From NCBI GenBank assembly GCA_022432975.1, contig CM039509.1, forward strand, positions 12,666,095 through 12,730,094: 64,000 bases of DNA, given 5' to 3'. The notes under the pieces are model-generated. The model was not told where the DNA came from, ran no database searches, and saw only the letters and a list, made by a program, of their open reading frames with translations. Origin of the DNA: Begonia masoniana. Its lineage: Eukaryota; Streptophyta; Magnoliopsida; Cucurbitales; Begoniaceae. Of the stretch, positions 46,347 through 58,409 are shown piece by piece. The position numbers were made by a program, and so were the translations under genes. Each line of letters opens with the position of its first letter. Within the stretch, counting starts at the first letter, position 1.

Positions 46347-47774
46347 TGACATGACTCGGAGGCCCGTTACAAGATCACAAACTCCGACACAAACTTTAAT
46401 TGTTCAATGTTCTAATGATTTGTCACTTTTTGCAAGTTTGGATCACATCATGGACTTCACTTGGGAGCCGACATCAGAGGATGTGGAGAAACCTTGCCAC
46501 GTCATTCATTGGAGCATTCACTCGGAGCTTCCTTGCAGCCCTATGGGAATTTGTCTTCCCAGGCCTTAATTTGTAATTTTAATTTTTAAACTCATTGGCA
46601 TACATTCGCCTTTATTGTAAGGATTTTATAATTGCATTTCATGCATTAGATTGTGTGGTTAGGACTAGATGTATGGTGGTGGATTTGGGTTAAAGAAAAT
46701 TCAACAATTCAAAGGAAAAGAGACCCCCACAAATCAAGCCCAAAGAAGGACTCGGACCAAAGAAGAGCCCACACCCAAAGGTACGATTTTGCAGGTACAT
46801 GTGTGGGTGGAAGCATGGATTGATGAGTTGGCAGAATCTCATCCTTTGGCTAGATTTTGGCTCGGCCTTCATCCAAATAGCCCACTTGGCGCGAGCAGGC
46901 AGCTAGAAGATGGCGCGCGGGCAGCGAGGAGATGGCGCAGGTAGCTGGGCGCGGATCGGTGACATGGCGCGCGCGAGGCCATCAGATTGCGCCTACCCGA
47001 GAACTAGCTGGCTCGCGCGCTGGTTGGCTGGTGATGCGCACCTCGGCCTCTCATCTCCACCATCCGATCTTCACCTAATCAATGGCCACCATTTCTCCTC
47101 CAAAACCCTAATCCACATAGGACTTCTATAAATGCATGGTATTAGTGATTGTAGACAACTTTTTGCCAATCAATACACTACTTTTTCCCTAAAAATCCAA
47201 AGTCCCTTTGGTGTTTTTTCTTGGTTCCTTGAACCAAGAGGAGTTGGCCTCCATTGCTAGCCTAGCTTGGGTTGCTAGGTTAGCTCTTATTCATTCCCTC
47301 ACCTTCTCCATTGGGAGTTGGATCGAGGACAAAAATCCCCAGCCTACGGCGATCGTTTTCCTCCCGAAAAATGTTTATCCTAGAGCCTAACCCGTAAGAT
47401 CGCTCTAAGGAACCTCCAAGGGTAATTTCTTTATTTTATTTGCTATCACATTCACCCACAATCACTCTCTAAATTTCGGCCACACAAAACACACACAAAC
47501 CACCTTTATTTTATTGCAATTTTATTTCCTTCATTCCATTACTTCATCTTCCATCTTTCTCTCCATTTTTCTCTTATTTTTCTTTATGCTTCATGCCATC
47601 ATCTAACATCCAATATTCAACCATATTCCCTTAGCACACACCTCACTTTCATCTCTTGCATTTATTCTTATTTTTGCTTCTACATTCCACGGATTTGTCA
47701 TCCCTCACACACACCGAGCATTCTTGATATTTTAGTGGGTTTTCACGGACCCTTTTCTAAGGGATCCCATGTCA
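46347..47774 (+). repeat. 5' LTR of element D
   Basis: A 1428 bp LTR. TATA box TATAAATG at 47127-47134. The first part contains a copy of the pol C-terminal extension (VTRSQTPTQTLIVQ region, open to 46569). A GC-rich block with repeated ATGGCGCGCG-like motifs lies at about 46890-47040. Confidence 0.92.
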
Positions 47775-47776
47775 AG

Positions 47777-47790
47777 TGGTATCAGAGCCA
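47777..47790 (+). promoter_or_regulatory. Primer binding site of element D
   Basis: TGGTATCAGAGCCA, 2 bp after the LTR end, matching the initiator tRNA-Met 3' end. Confidence 0.9.
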
Positions 47791-50700
47791 CAAGGCTTCA
47801 CTCATGCATTTTAGTGCCTTGACAATAGTCAAAATTCGGCACAAAATCGGGATAGCGGCTCATTTTCTTCTCTAGCATTATTTTCTTTAATATTGTGCTA
47901 ACTTTGTGCTAATATAACTATTTCATTTGCTGTCATTTTTATTGTCATTATAATACTTAATCTATTAAGGAAACATGGTATGCAAAGAGGTAGAAAAATC
48001 AGCCAAGGTATAGTCAAATCTCTCCTAGTTATTTTCTTTTCCTTTTTGGTTTACTCTCTATTTTTAGCCTCGGTTTTTACCATTTATTTTACTTGTTTTG
48101 GCTCGACAGTTAAACCTAAATCTAAGCTAAAGATTGATTGGAATATTTAGGAAAAGAAGCATGAAAATCGGCTTAGTGTGAAGATATAAAAACTGGTTCA
48201 AATTGTTGAAATCCTCCACGGTTTTCATTATCTCTCCTCGGTTTTTAGTATTTTGTTTGTAACGCCCCGAGTTTCTAAACTCAGTTCGTTACTCATAAAC
48301 CCGAACATAACTAGGAAATTTTGGACCAAATTTAAAACTTCGCTCGCAAGTCGAATTGGAACGTTTGCAAAAACATAAAACTTGCAGCGGAAAATCTTTG
48401 AGCAAAGCAAAGTTAAGCAAAACTATAAGACAGTGTTCGAATAATCAGTTAAAAATATTAAGAAAATAATTCGGTCGGAAGAGATGAAGGCTTACGCGTG
48501 AAATACTTAAAGTTCATAAAAGTCAAACACATCATCCGCTGAACAAAGTCAACGAAAAGGACAGAAACAAAACCGAAAGTTTCCACCGATGACGTCAGCC
48601 GGATGATTCGTTCATCCAGCCTCTGCCGACCACAAGACGACAAATCTTTTACTCACGTCTCCCGAGAGAACAAACTACGTATACCGATCACAAAACGACA
48701 AAACTTCAACTACATCATCCGATAGGTTTAATACCCAACATCCACCGATCACTAAATAACAAAACTTCTACTACATCATCCGATAGGTTTAATACCCGAC
48801 ATCCATCGATCACTAAATAACAAAACTTCTACTACATCATCCGATAGGCTTAATACCCGACATCCACCAATCACTAAACGACAAAACTTCTACTGAAGAT
48901 ATCATCCGATGACATTAGTCAGATGATTCAATCCTCCAACGTCCGTCGGTGGACAAAACACCCAGCTTCTATCGATAGACAACATCTACCAGTAGAGAGC
49001 AGAGCAACATTTCAACTACTCTTTTGCTATACCACACAACTCTAACTACATAAAGGAATTTGCTTACTTCACTAAAACCATTCAGAACCAACCCAAATCC
49101 TTACATTTACTCAAAAATCCAGTAAGAGCTAATGTTAAAACCAACAGAGTGCTATTATCATAAAAGTCTCACCAATGTATTCAAAAACATTAAAACCACT
49201 TCTGTTATCAGAAAACTCAACAAAACTTAAAATAAATCATGGTTCACTAAACCTTCACATCTACTGACATCAGTTAAACCGCCTCATCAGAATCACCAAT
49301 CCGTGGCATTGAAGTGCTCCCCCAACAGCCTAATCCTCAACATGTTCAGAGAACACACCTTCTGTTGCCTCTTTACCTATATCACAAAACTCATGTATTA
49401 GCCTAATGCTAAGTAAGTAAAGCAATAATGAAATGGAATGTTGAAACATAAATTCCTAATCATGCAGTTTCTACTTTCTCATCTCAGTTGCATATGCATT
49501 CGTTTCTGATCTGATCCCCCTGTGAAATTGGGAGTTAGATCACTTCTCCCAAAGTCATACATCCTCTCTCTTGATTAATGGGCAGATTAGTTCCCTTAAC
49601 AACTGTTCAGATCCCCCTGTGAAATTGGGGTTTGGATCACTTCCCCCAAAGTCATACATCCTCTCTCTTGATTAAGGGACGGATTAGTTCCTTAACAACT
49701 GTTACAGTCTGTTCATTCCTTACCATGTCATTTCATGTAAATTCATTTGCGCATAATTTTCAAAACATGATACATGCCATACAAACACATTCAAGCATGC
49801 ACAACGTTACTGTTTTGTGATGTAGGCCCGAAGGCACAAGCATACTCTACTTACCTGGTCTCCGGGAAATCGCTCGGTTGTAAGTTGCTTTAAAAGCTCA
49901 CACACCTAGAGTCACAACAGAGCATCAATCAAACTCTCACTAAGCTTCACCAGAAATCAACTAGAAATTTAAGGAAACTAGTTTAAAACCCTGTTACTCA
50001 TGCATTCTCATTTATCACCAATAACCCGAACCTACTCTCACTCGCAGCATCCTAGAAATCCTCACATTGCACTTCCTCGGTCATCTAACTACTAAGACAT
50101 AAGAAAATGAGGAAAACGTACCTAGGTTGAAGGAAAATCGGGCGAGGGAATCTCCTAGAGGGTTCTGCTACAGAGCTGAAGGCTGAAAAAGAAATGGTAA
50201 GTTGGATAGTGGCGGCTTTAGTGTATAAATCACAAAGCCACTTTTCTTAAATAGGTTATCCATTATAGCTCTCAATTTACCACTATGCCCTTACTTAGCC
50301 ACTCATTAACCTAATTAATATTTCCCTCAATTTTCTCCACAACATGCTTACTATTAAATAACGGAATAGAAATTGGTTTAATAGAACCGGATGTTTCATT
50401 GTTGGATTAACTTAATTAGCTTATTATGTTATCATTTGCCTCATGTTTTAGCATCTAAATATTGTCCAATAGATATATTAATTTTCTAGAAATTTTGGTG
50501 CTTCAAATCGGCTTAAATCTATTACTATAAAAATAGGATTATTATTGATCTAACCTCTCGATTTTTGCATCCTTGTTTTGCTCTAAATTTACATGAATTA
50601 ATTGCTGAATGTTGCTCTTGCTTTAACTTATAAACTCACTTATTAAACACTGGAAATTAAATGCAAGAAGTTGGTTTATACGAATTTAGCAAAAACATGA

Positions 50701-51128
50701 TTTAAATTAGCAAATTTGAGTTAAAAGTTACATTAAAAAAAATTCTGTTATGTTTGACTTAAAATTTCAGCTTGTTATCTTAATTTAAGTGGCGTTTTAA
50801 ATATTATTACTTGCTGTTTTTAGAGTCAATTAGTTGTTATTAAAATTTCTCCAAGTGACCTTAGATAAAATTTGAAAACTTGGTTAAAATTGTGGTGATT
50901 AGTAATTGTTAAAATATATATATATTCATTTGTTTAGTTATTGCTAAGTTTTATTTAAAATTGTTGAGTTGACTACCTATTTTAGCATGATCCCTATTTT
51001 CATTTTGTCTTAGCTAAGATTATTCCTTAGTGCCTAACACTACCTAAGATATTAAGAAGATAAGCATCTCACTAATTTAGGAAAATTAACTTAGACAAGA
51101 AATTGAATTAAATTAAAAACACTTAAAT
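47791..51128 (+). other. Leader of element D, interrupted by solo LTR S3
   Basis: An untranslated, AT-rich leader of about 1.2 kb once S3 (48258-50398) and one TSD copy are removed. I see no conserved coding pattern in it. It ends at the gag start at 51129. Confidence 0.6.
48258..50398 (-). mobile_element. Solo LTR S3 (Tekay-type), TSD TTGTT
   Basis: A 2141 bp LTR without internal region, flanked by TTGTT at 48253-48257 and 50399-50403. The plus strand begins TGTAACGCCCC; the other end has decayed to GGATGTTTCA. The minus strand shows TATTTAAG near 50265, donor GTACGT near 50120, a 51-nt exon ending at donor GTAAGT (49854-49849), arms 49826-49816 and 49386-49376 (one mismatch) and an 18-nt micro-exon followed by GTGTGT. 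At 48680-48900 a repeat of about 60 bp with CATCATCCGATAGG occurs three times. Confidence 0.9.
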
Positions 51129-53165
51129 ATGACTAATCAAAGTGGGTTCAATCGAGATCCACCACACCAAGAACCATATCGGGCTAGACATACTCCCCCA
51201 CCCGAAAGCACACGACACGAAGGTGAGACTAGTTCTCAAAGAGGCATGCAAGGACAAATTGATGCCTTAACGAGCATCGTTAATAGCCTCGCTCAACAAG
51301 TCCAAACAATGCTGAATAATCCTTCTCGTAAAGAGCCCCATGAACGTGTCCTTTCTCAAGAGACCTCCTCTAGGATTATTACCGAATGCCCTAGGCGTAA
51401 AGCACCTTTCTAACCACCTGTAGAGGAAGAGGAATGGAACGAACCCCGAAGAAGGAGACCGCATTATTTTAATTCGGAGGATGAGAATTGGTCAGAGGAA
51501 GATGAAGAGTACTGACCAAATCGTCGTAGGGACAACGACGACCTCCATAATGTTAAGATGACAATTCCCCCTTTCAATGGGACGTGTGATGGAAACACAT
51601 ATCTTGATTGGGTTGATAAGGTAGAGAGAATTTTTGAGTGTCACGATTATTCCGAGTGAGTTAAAATTCAACTCGCCTCTCTTGAATTAATGGGTCACGC
51701 CGCATTATGGTGGTCCAACCTTAAGAACCAAAGGATGCGTACACTAGGATACCCCGTCTCAACGTGTAATTCCATGAAAGAGGAAATGCACAAGAGGTTC
51801 ATTCCCCGACACTACAAGCACGAACTCTTCCACCAACTTCACAACCTTAGACAAAATTCTCTTTCGGTCGATGAGTATATCACGAAATTCGAGACTCTCA
51901 ATATGCGTTGTGCTATTGATGAACTCCAAGAGCAACTCATCGCGAGATTCATTCGAGGTCTTAACTTCGATATTGGAGACGCGGTTGAAGTACAACAATT
52001 GCAAACCATGGACATGGTCATTCAACTCGCCCTCACGGCGGAAAGACAACTCAAAAGAAAACGTAAAACTAATTTTCCAACTAAATTTCCACCTAGGCAT
52101 TTAGATCAAGACAAACCCAAACCTCCATGGAAAAACAAAAAGAAAAGGCCAGTTAACCGTAATTGTTCACCCAAGACACCCTTTAACCAAAACAAAACCC
52201 CTCCGACGGACAAGAATCAAGCGAACACATCTAAAGTGCAAAGAGCTCGTGATGTCCACTGCTACAAGTGCTTAGGCAAAGGGCATTACGCCAATGAATG
52301 TTCCAACCATAGAGTGATGGTTATCAAGGAGTCAACCGAAGAATGGGAAAGTGAGAACGATGAGGGTCAATACCTCGATAAGGAAATAGAAGAAGAGGTA
52401 GATGACGAGAGCGAGCACGAGTCAGATGAGTGTGCTGCTCAAGACGGACCACTTTTAATGGTGATTAGAAGAGCCCTTGTCTCTAAAAATGTTGAGGAGG
52501 ACTGCCAACGTGAAAACATTTTTCAAAGTAGATGTGCAGTCAAAGATAAAGTATGTTCGGTGATTATAGATAGTGGAAGTTGCGTTAACGTAGCTTCCCA
52601 CTATATGGTTAGCAAGCTTGGATTGGAGACCATAAACCATCCTAAACCATATAAGTTGAGATGGTTGGATGATAGGGATAACATTAAAGTAACCAAACAA
52701 GTAACCATCAATTTTACTATTGGAAAATATAAGGATTCAGTTACTTGCGATGTCGTGCCTATGACAGCGAGTCATCTTCTATTAGGTCGACCATGGCTCT
52801 ACGACCGTAGGGTACATTATGATGGTTACCTCAACAACTATAGTTTGAAATTTGGCAGTAGAAATATCAAATTACTTCCTATGATCCCTGAACAAATTGC
52901 TCATGACGACGCGCTTAGGAAGGAGAAAAAGATTAAAGAAAATCTTTTGTTGACCAAAAAGGGATTAAGAGCTGCAGTGCTAAGGAAAAGACGGTGATTC
53001 TTGTTTTATTTAGAGACCGAATTATGGAGCTTGGAAAGATACCCTTACCGATTCAAAACCTACTTAAGACTTATCAAGATGTTTTTCCTGAAGAACTATC
53101 CCCTGGATTACCACCGATTAGAAGAATAGAACATCAAATCGACCTCCAACCCGGCGCTATGTTAC
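51129..53165 (+). pseudogene. gag-pro: gag-protease (start of pol) of element D
   Basis: The first frame starts MTNQSGFNRDPP. Stop codons at about 51411, 51514 and 51658 break the N-terminal half. From 51690 a 435-residue frame carries the end of gag (MGHAALWWSNLK, FETLNMRCAIDELQEQLIARF reduced to motif level), a lysine-rich linker, one CCHC knuckle (CYKCLGKGHYANEC), an acidic stretch, and a protease with VIIDSGSCVNVAS and HLLLGRPWLYDRRVHYDG. It stops at 52997. Another frame up to 53165 encodes the linker to reverse transcriptase (FPEELSPGLPPI). It is then cut by element T. The protease sequence is of the CRM/Reina type, not Tekay. Confidence 0.85.
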
Positions 53166-54459
53166 TGTAACGACCCCGTTTCCCAGCAAGATATTGTCCG
53201 CTCTGGGGATTGGGCCGTAGCCCAATATCCTCCCCTCACGGCTTTGTTTGGCGAGAACTTCCCGGAAGGTCACCCAACCTGGAATTGCTCTCGCCGAAGC
53301 ACTTTTAACTTCGGAGTTCTTATGGGATCCGTTGCCAATTGTGCTCCAAAACGCGTCTTGCTATGTTGGGAGGGTCTCTTTACATATGTTTCATTTCCAC
53401 ATACTTCCCCAAGCGATGTGGGATTGTGACGACCCCCTCTTTACGACCCGGGATTTGCCTATACTCGAGTCCGGGATCCATCCACCCCGCAACCCAAGGT
53501 TTGGGCCGCAGTCGTACACATACGTACACATTTCATTCGGGTCATCACAATCACCCCCCCTCGGGGGCCCAACGTCCCCGTTGGCCACATTTCCGGTTGG
53601 GTACAGGCTCTGATACCATTTGTAACGACCCCGTTTCCCAGCAAGATATTGTCCGCTCTGGGGATTGGGCCGTAGCCCAATATCCTCCCCTCACGGCTTT
53701 GTTTGGCGAGAACTTCCCGGAAGGTCACCCAACCTGGAATTGCTCTCGCCGAAGCACTTTTAACTTCGGAGTTCTTATGGGATCCGTTGCCAATTGTGCT
53801 CCAAAACGCGTCTTGCTATGTTGGGAGGGTCTCTTTACATATGTTTCATTTCCACATACTTCCCCAAGCGATGTGGGATTGTGACGACCCCCTCTTTACG
53901 ACCCGGGATTTGCCTATACTCGAGTCCGGGATCCATCCACCCCGCAACCCAAGGTTTGCCCCGCAGTCGTACACATACGTACACATTTCATTCGGGTCAT
54001 CACAATCACCCCCCCTCGGGGGCCCAACGTCCCCGTTGGCCACATTTCCGGTTGGGTACAGGCTCTGATACCATTTGTAACGACCCCGTTTCCCAGCAAG
54101 ATATTGTCCGCTCTGGGGATTGGGCCGTAGCCCAATATCCTCCCCTCACGGCTTTGTTTGGCGAGAACTTCCCGGAAGGTCACCCAACCTGGAATTGCTC
54201 TCGCCGAAGCACTTTTAACTTCGGAGTTCTTATGGGATCCGTTGCCAATTGTGCTCCAAAACGCGTCTTGCTATGTTGGGAGGGTCTCTTTACATATGTT
54301 TCATTTCCACATACTTCCCCAAGCGATGTGGGATTGTGACGACCCCCTCTTTACGACCCGGGATTCGCCTATACTCGAGTCCGGGATCCATCCACCCCGC
54401 AACCCAAGGTTTGCCCCGCAGTCGTACACATACGTACACATTTCATTCGGGTCATCACA
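53166..54459 (-). mobile_element. Tandem miniature LTR retrotransposon T (TRIM-like), TSD GTTAC
   Basis: Three 384 bp LTRs (53166-53549, 53621-54004, 54076-54459) alternate with two 71 bp internal segments (53550-53620, 54005-54075), an exact 455 bp period. GTTAC flanks both sides (53161-53165, 54460-54464). On the minus strand each internal segment begins 2 bp after the LTR with TGGTATCAGAGCC (tRNA-Met primer site) and ends in a purine run GAGGGGGGGTGAT before the next LTR. LTR ends are TGTGATGACCC and GGGTCGTTACA. It has no coding capacity, so it must have used proteins from another element. The units differ at only a few bases. Confidence 0.93.
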
Positions 54460-54464
54460 GTTAC

Positions 54465-56978
54465 TAAATCGACCGGCCTACAGGATGAGGCCTGAAGAAG
54501 CAAAGGAATTACAAGATCAAGTCCAAGAATTATTAGGGAAAGGATACATAAGAGAGTCGATGAGCCCATGCGCTGTACCTACCTTGTTGGTACCGAAGCA
54601 AGATGGCTATATGCAAATGTGTGTTGATAGTCGGGCTATCAACCAAATTACCATTAAGTATAGGTATCCTATCCCTCGGCTAGAAGATATGTTGGACGAA
54701 TTGAGTGGAGCATCGATTTTCTCCAAAGTTGACTTGAAGAGCGGTTATCACCAAATACGGATGAAAGAGGGTGATGAGTGGAAGACCGCCTTCAAAACAA
54801 AATACGGATTGTTTGAGTAGATTGTTATGTCATTCGGTCTTACAAACACCCGAGCTCCTTTATGCAGTTAATGCATCATGTTCTTAAGGACTTCCTTGGA
54901 AAATTTGTTGTCGTATATTTCGATGACATCTTGGTGTATAGTCGCGACCTTCCCCAACATGTCAACCACCTCAAGATGTTATTTCAAACTCTCCGTCGCA
55001 CTAAATTATTCGAGAATTTGTGTAAGTGCTCCTTTGGACAAGAAAAGATTTACTTTTTGGGCTTTATAATTTCGAAGGATGGCTTAGAAGCGGACGAAGA
55101 CAAGGTTAAAGCCATCAAGGAGTGGCCCACTCCTAATAGTATCACTGAAGTCCGCAGTTTCCATGGATTAGCCTTTTTTATAGGAGGTTCCTTAAAGACT
55201 TCAGTTTCTTAGTCGCTCCTATTACGGACCTTACCAAGAAAGGAGTTGACTTCAATTGGACTCCGGCATGCCAAAGTAGCTTCGACTTGATAAAAGAAAA
55301 AATTTGTCAATCACCCATTTTAGCACTCCCCGATTTCAATAAGGTTTTTGAGATCAAGAGTGATGCCTCCGGTATTGGCATTGGAGCTATTTTGATGCAA
55401 GATGGTAAGCCTCTTGCGTATTTTAGTAAAAAATTGAAAGGAGCTGCTTTGAACTATTCAACCTATGATAAAGAGTTCTATGCCGTAATTAGGGCCCTAG
55501 AACATTGGCAACATTACTTACTCTCAAAAGAGTTTGTGGTTCACTCCGACCACCAATCCCTTAAGCATATTAAGAGCCAGCACAAACTCAACAAAAGACA
55601 CGCAAAATGGGTGGATTTCTTGGAAAGATTCCCCTACATTTTAAAATATTTGAAAGGGTCTGACAATACCGTTGCCGATGCTCTATCTCGACGACGTATC
55701 CTCTTGACGGAGTTAAGTGTTAGATTTTTTGGATTTGAATGGATCAAAACCTTGTATGCATCCGATAAAGATTTTGGATTGCCTTACCAAGTTAGTCAAA
55801 ATAAGGCTGAAGGAGGATATAGTCTTATGGATGAATTTTTGTTAAAGAATGGAAAATTGTGTATTCCTAATTGCAGTCTAAGACAATGCCTCATTAAAGA
55901 AGCTCATGGAGGAGGATTGTCTGGGCATTTTGGAGAAAAGAAGACCCTAGAGCTATTGAAGGAAAAATTTTATTGGCCTCACATGATGAAGGACGTGCAC
56001 CACTATGTTGAGAGGTGTATTATTTGTAAAAAGGCCAAAAGCAAAGTTCTACCCCACGATCTTTACATGCCTTTACCTATTCCTACACACCCTTGGGTAG
56101 AAATTAGTATGGATTTTATTTTGGGGTTACCACGAACGGGACGTAATAAGGATTCTATTCTAGTGGTTGTGGATAGATTCTCCAAAATGGCGCATTTTAT
56201 TGCCTGCAACAAAATCGACGACTCTGTTGCTATAGCCGACCTATTTTTCAAGGAGATAGTTAGACTCCATGGAGTGCCTCAATCGATTGTGTCTGATCGC
56301 GACACCAAATTTCTGAGCACTTTTTGGAAAACTTTATGGAAGAAATTGGGGACTACGCTATGTTTTAGCACATCTTTTCATCCCCAAACGGACTACCAAA
56401 CGGAAGTGGTTAATAGGACCTTGGGAACCCTTCTCCGAAGTGTCATAGGTAAAAATCTCACCAATTGGGACATAGTACTACCCCAAGTTGAATTCGGTTA
56501 CAACCGAAGCCTTCATTCCACCACCCAGCAAACTCCCTTTGAGGTAGTCTATGGTTTTAATCCGAACACACCCTTGACACTTATTCCTATTCCAACCCAT
56601 GACCAAATTAACCCTTCGGGAGCAAGTAAAGTGGAGCAAATGAAAAAGTTGTATGGGAAAGTCCACCAAACAATTGAAAGAAGTAACACCAATTACGCTA
56701 AGCATGCAAATAAGGGGCGAAAAGAGGTTATTTTTAATGTTGGAGATTTGGTGTGGTTGCATCTTAGGAAGGAACGATTTCCGGCCAAAAGACGCTCCAA
56801 ATTGTTGCCTAGAGCTGAAGGTCCCTTTAAAATCTTGGAACGTATAAATAACAATGCTTACAAGTTGGAGTTACCCGGCGATTATGGGGTGTCATCCACC
56901 TTCAATGTGCAAGACTTATCCCCTTATATTGGAGAATTGGGGTATGAAGAGGAGGCTGAGCTAACGGATTTGAGGTAA
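54465..56978 (+). pseudogene. pol: pol of element D: reverse transcriptase, RNase H, integrase, broken
   Basis: Reverse transcriptase resumes with the NRPAYR region. It runs to 54820, where a TAG replaces the tryptophan codon after KYGLFE. A frameshift follows before 54862-55212, which holds VVYFDDILVYSR and EVRSFHGLA. Another frameshift near 55170 precedes 55287-56978 (563 residues): RNase H ([32 protein letters not shown]), then integrase with an HHCC region ([16 protein letters not shown]), the catalytic triad context ([27 protein letters not shown]) and a GPF-type module ([20 protein letters not shown]). It ends at TAA 56976, where related proteins continue. Confidence 0.9.
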
Positions 56979-56993
56979 AATCCTCAGCCACCC

Positions 56994-57001
56994 GGAGGGG
57001 A
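56994..57001 (+). promoter_or_regulatory. Polypurine tract of element D
   Basis: GGAGGGGA directly precedes the 3' LTR start TGACATG. It lies inside what was once the pol reading frame. Confidence 0.7.
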
Positions 57002-58409
57002 TGACATGCCTCAAAGGCCCGTTACAAAATCACAAACTCGGGCACAAACTTTAATTGTTCAATGTTCTAATGATTTGTCTCTTTTTGCAGGTTTGGATCA
57101 CATCATGGACTTCACTTGGGAGCCGACATCAGAGGATGTGGAGAAACCTTGCCACGTCATTCATTGGAGCATTCACTCGGAGCTTCCTTGCAGCCCTATG
57201 GGAATTTGTCTTCCAACGCCTTAATTTGTAATTTTAATTTTTAAACTCATTTGCATACATTTACCTTTATTGTAAGGATTTTATAATTGCATTTCATGCA
57301 TTAGATTGTGTTGTTAGCACTAGATGTATGGTGGTGGATTTGGGTTGAAGAAAATTTAACAATTCAAAGGAAAAGAGACCCCCACAAATCAAGCCCAAAG
57401 AAGGACTCGGCCCAAAGAAGAGCCCACACCCAAAGGTATGATTTTGCAGGTACATGTGTGGGTGGAAGCATGGATTAATGAGTTGGTTGAATCTCATCCT
57501 TTGGATAGATTTTGGCTCGGCCTTTATCCAAATAGCCCACTAATAGCCCACTTGTCGCGCGCGGGCAGCGAGGAGATGGCGCTCGGGCAGCTGGGCACGG
57601 ATCGGTGACATGGCGCGCGTGAGGCCATTAGATTGCGCCTACCCGAGAACCAGCTGGCGTGCACACTGGTTGGCTGGTGATGCGCGCCTCGGCCTCTCAT
57701 CTCCACCATCCGATCTTCACCTAATCAATGGCCACCATTTCTCCTCCAAAATCCTAATCCACCTAGGACTTCTATAAATGCATGGTATTAGTGATTGTAG
57801 ACAACTTTTTGCCAATCAATACACTACTATTTTCCTAAAAATCCAAAGTCTCTTTGGTGTTTTTCCTTGGTTCCTTGAACCAAGAGGAGTTGGCCTACAT
57901 TGCTAGCCTAGCTTGGGTTGCTAAGTTAGCTCTTATTCATTCCATCACCTTCTCCATTGGGAGTTGGATCGAGGACGAAAATCCCCGGCCTACGGCGGTC
58001 ATTTTCCTCCCGAAAAACGTTTATCCTAGAGCGTAACCCGTAAGATCGCTCTAAGAAACCTCCAAGGGTAATTTCTTTATTTTATTTGCTATCACATTCA
58101 CCCACAATCGCTCTCTAAATTTCGGCCACACAAACCACCTTTATTTTATTGCAATTTTATTTCCTTCATTCCAGTACTTCATCTTCCATATTTCTCTCCA
58201 TTTTTCTCTTATTTTTCTTCATGCTTCATGTCATCATCTAACATCTAATATTCGGCCATATTCTCTTAGCACACACCTCACTTTCATCTCTTGCATTTAT
58301 TCTTATTTTTGCTTCTACATTCCACAGATTTGTCATCCCTCACACACACCGAGCACTCTTGATATTTTAGTGGGTTTTCACGAACCCTTTTCTAAGGGAT
58401 CCCGTGTCA
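57002..58409 (+). repeat. 3' LTR of element D, with former pol C-terminus in its first 220 bp
   Basis: A 1408 bp LTR. From 57006 to 57224 a frame in phase with pol (both start at a multiple of three) encodes PQRPVTKSQTRAQTLIVQ and about 50 more residues ending in TAA. With the stop at 56976 read through, pol would extend about 80 residues. TATA box TATAAATG at 57773-57780. The LTR differs from the 5' LTR at scattered sites and by small indels. Confidence 0.9.

Larger units (their letters stand above)
46347..58409 (+). mobile_element. CRM-like Ty3/gypsy chromovirus D, TSD CAGTG
   Basis: Bounded by LTRs 46347-47774 and 57002-58409 with ends TGACATG...TGTCA and flanked by CAGTG (46342-46346 and 58410-58414). 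It inserted into the gag of C in the same orientation. It has been hit by solo LTR S3 (48258-50398) and miniature element T (53166-54459); without them it is about 8.6 kb. The protease and reverse transcriptase differ from the Tekay elements here. The pol reading frame once ran through the polypurine tract into the 3' LTR, a hallmark of CRM elements. The clade call is from motif memory. Confidence 0.88.

Noticed and set aside
53244..54820. Repeated open frames of 121 and 181 codons
   Set aside because: They lie in the LTRs of miniature element T, overlap each other in several frames and repeat with the 455 bp period. The last one simply runs into the reverse transcriptase of D.
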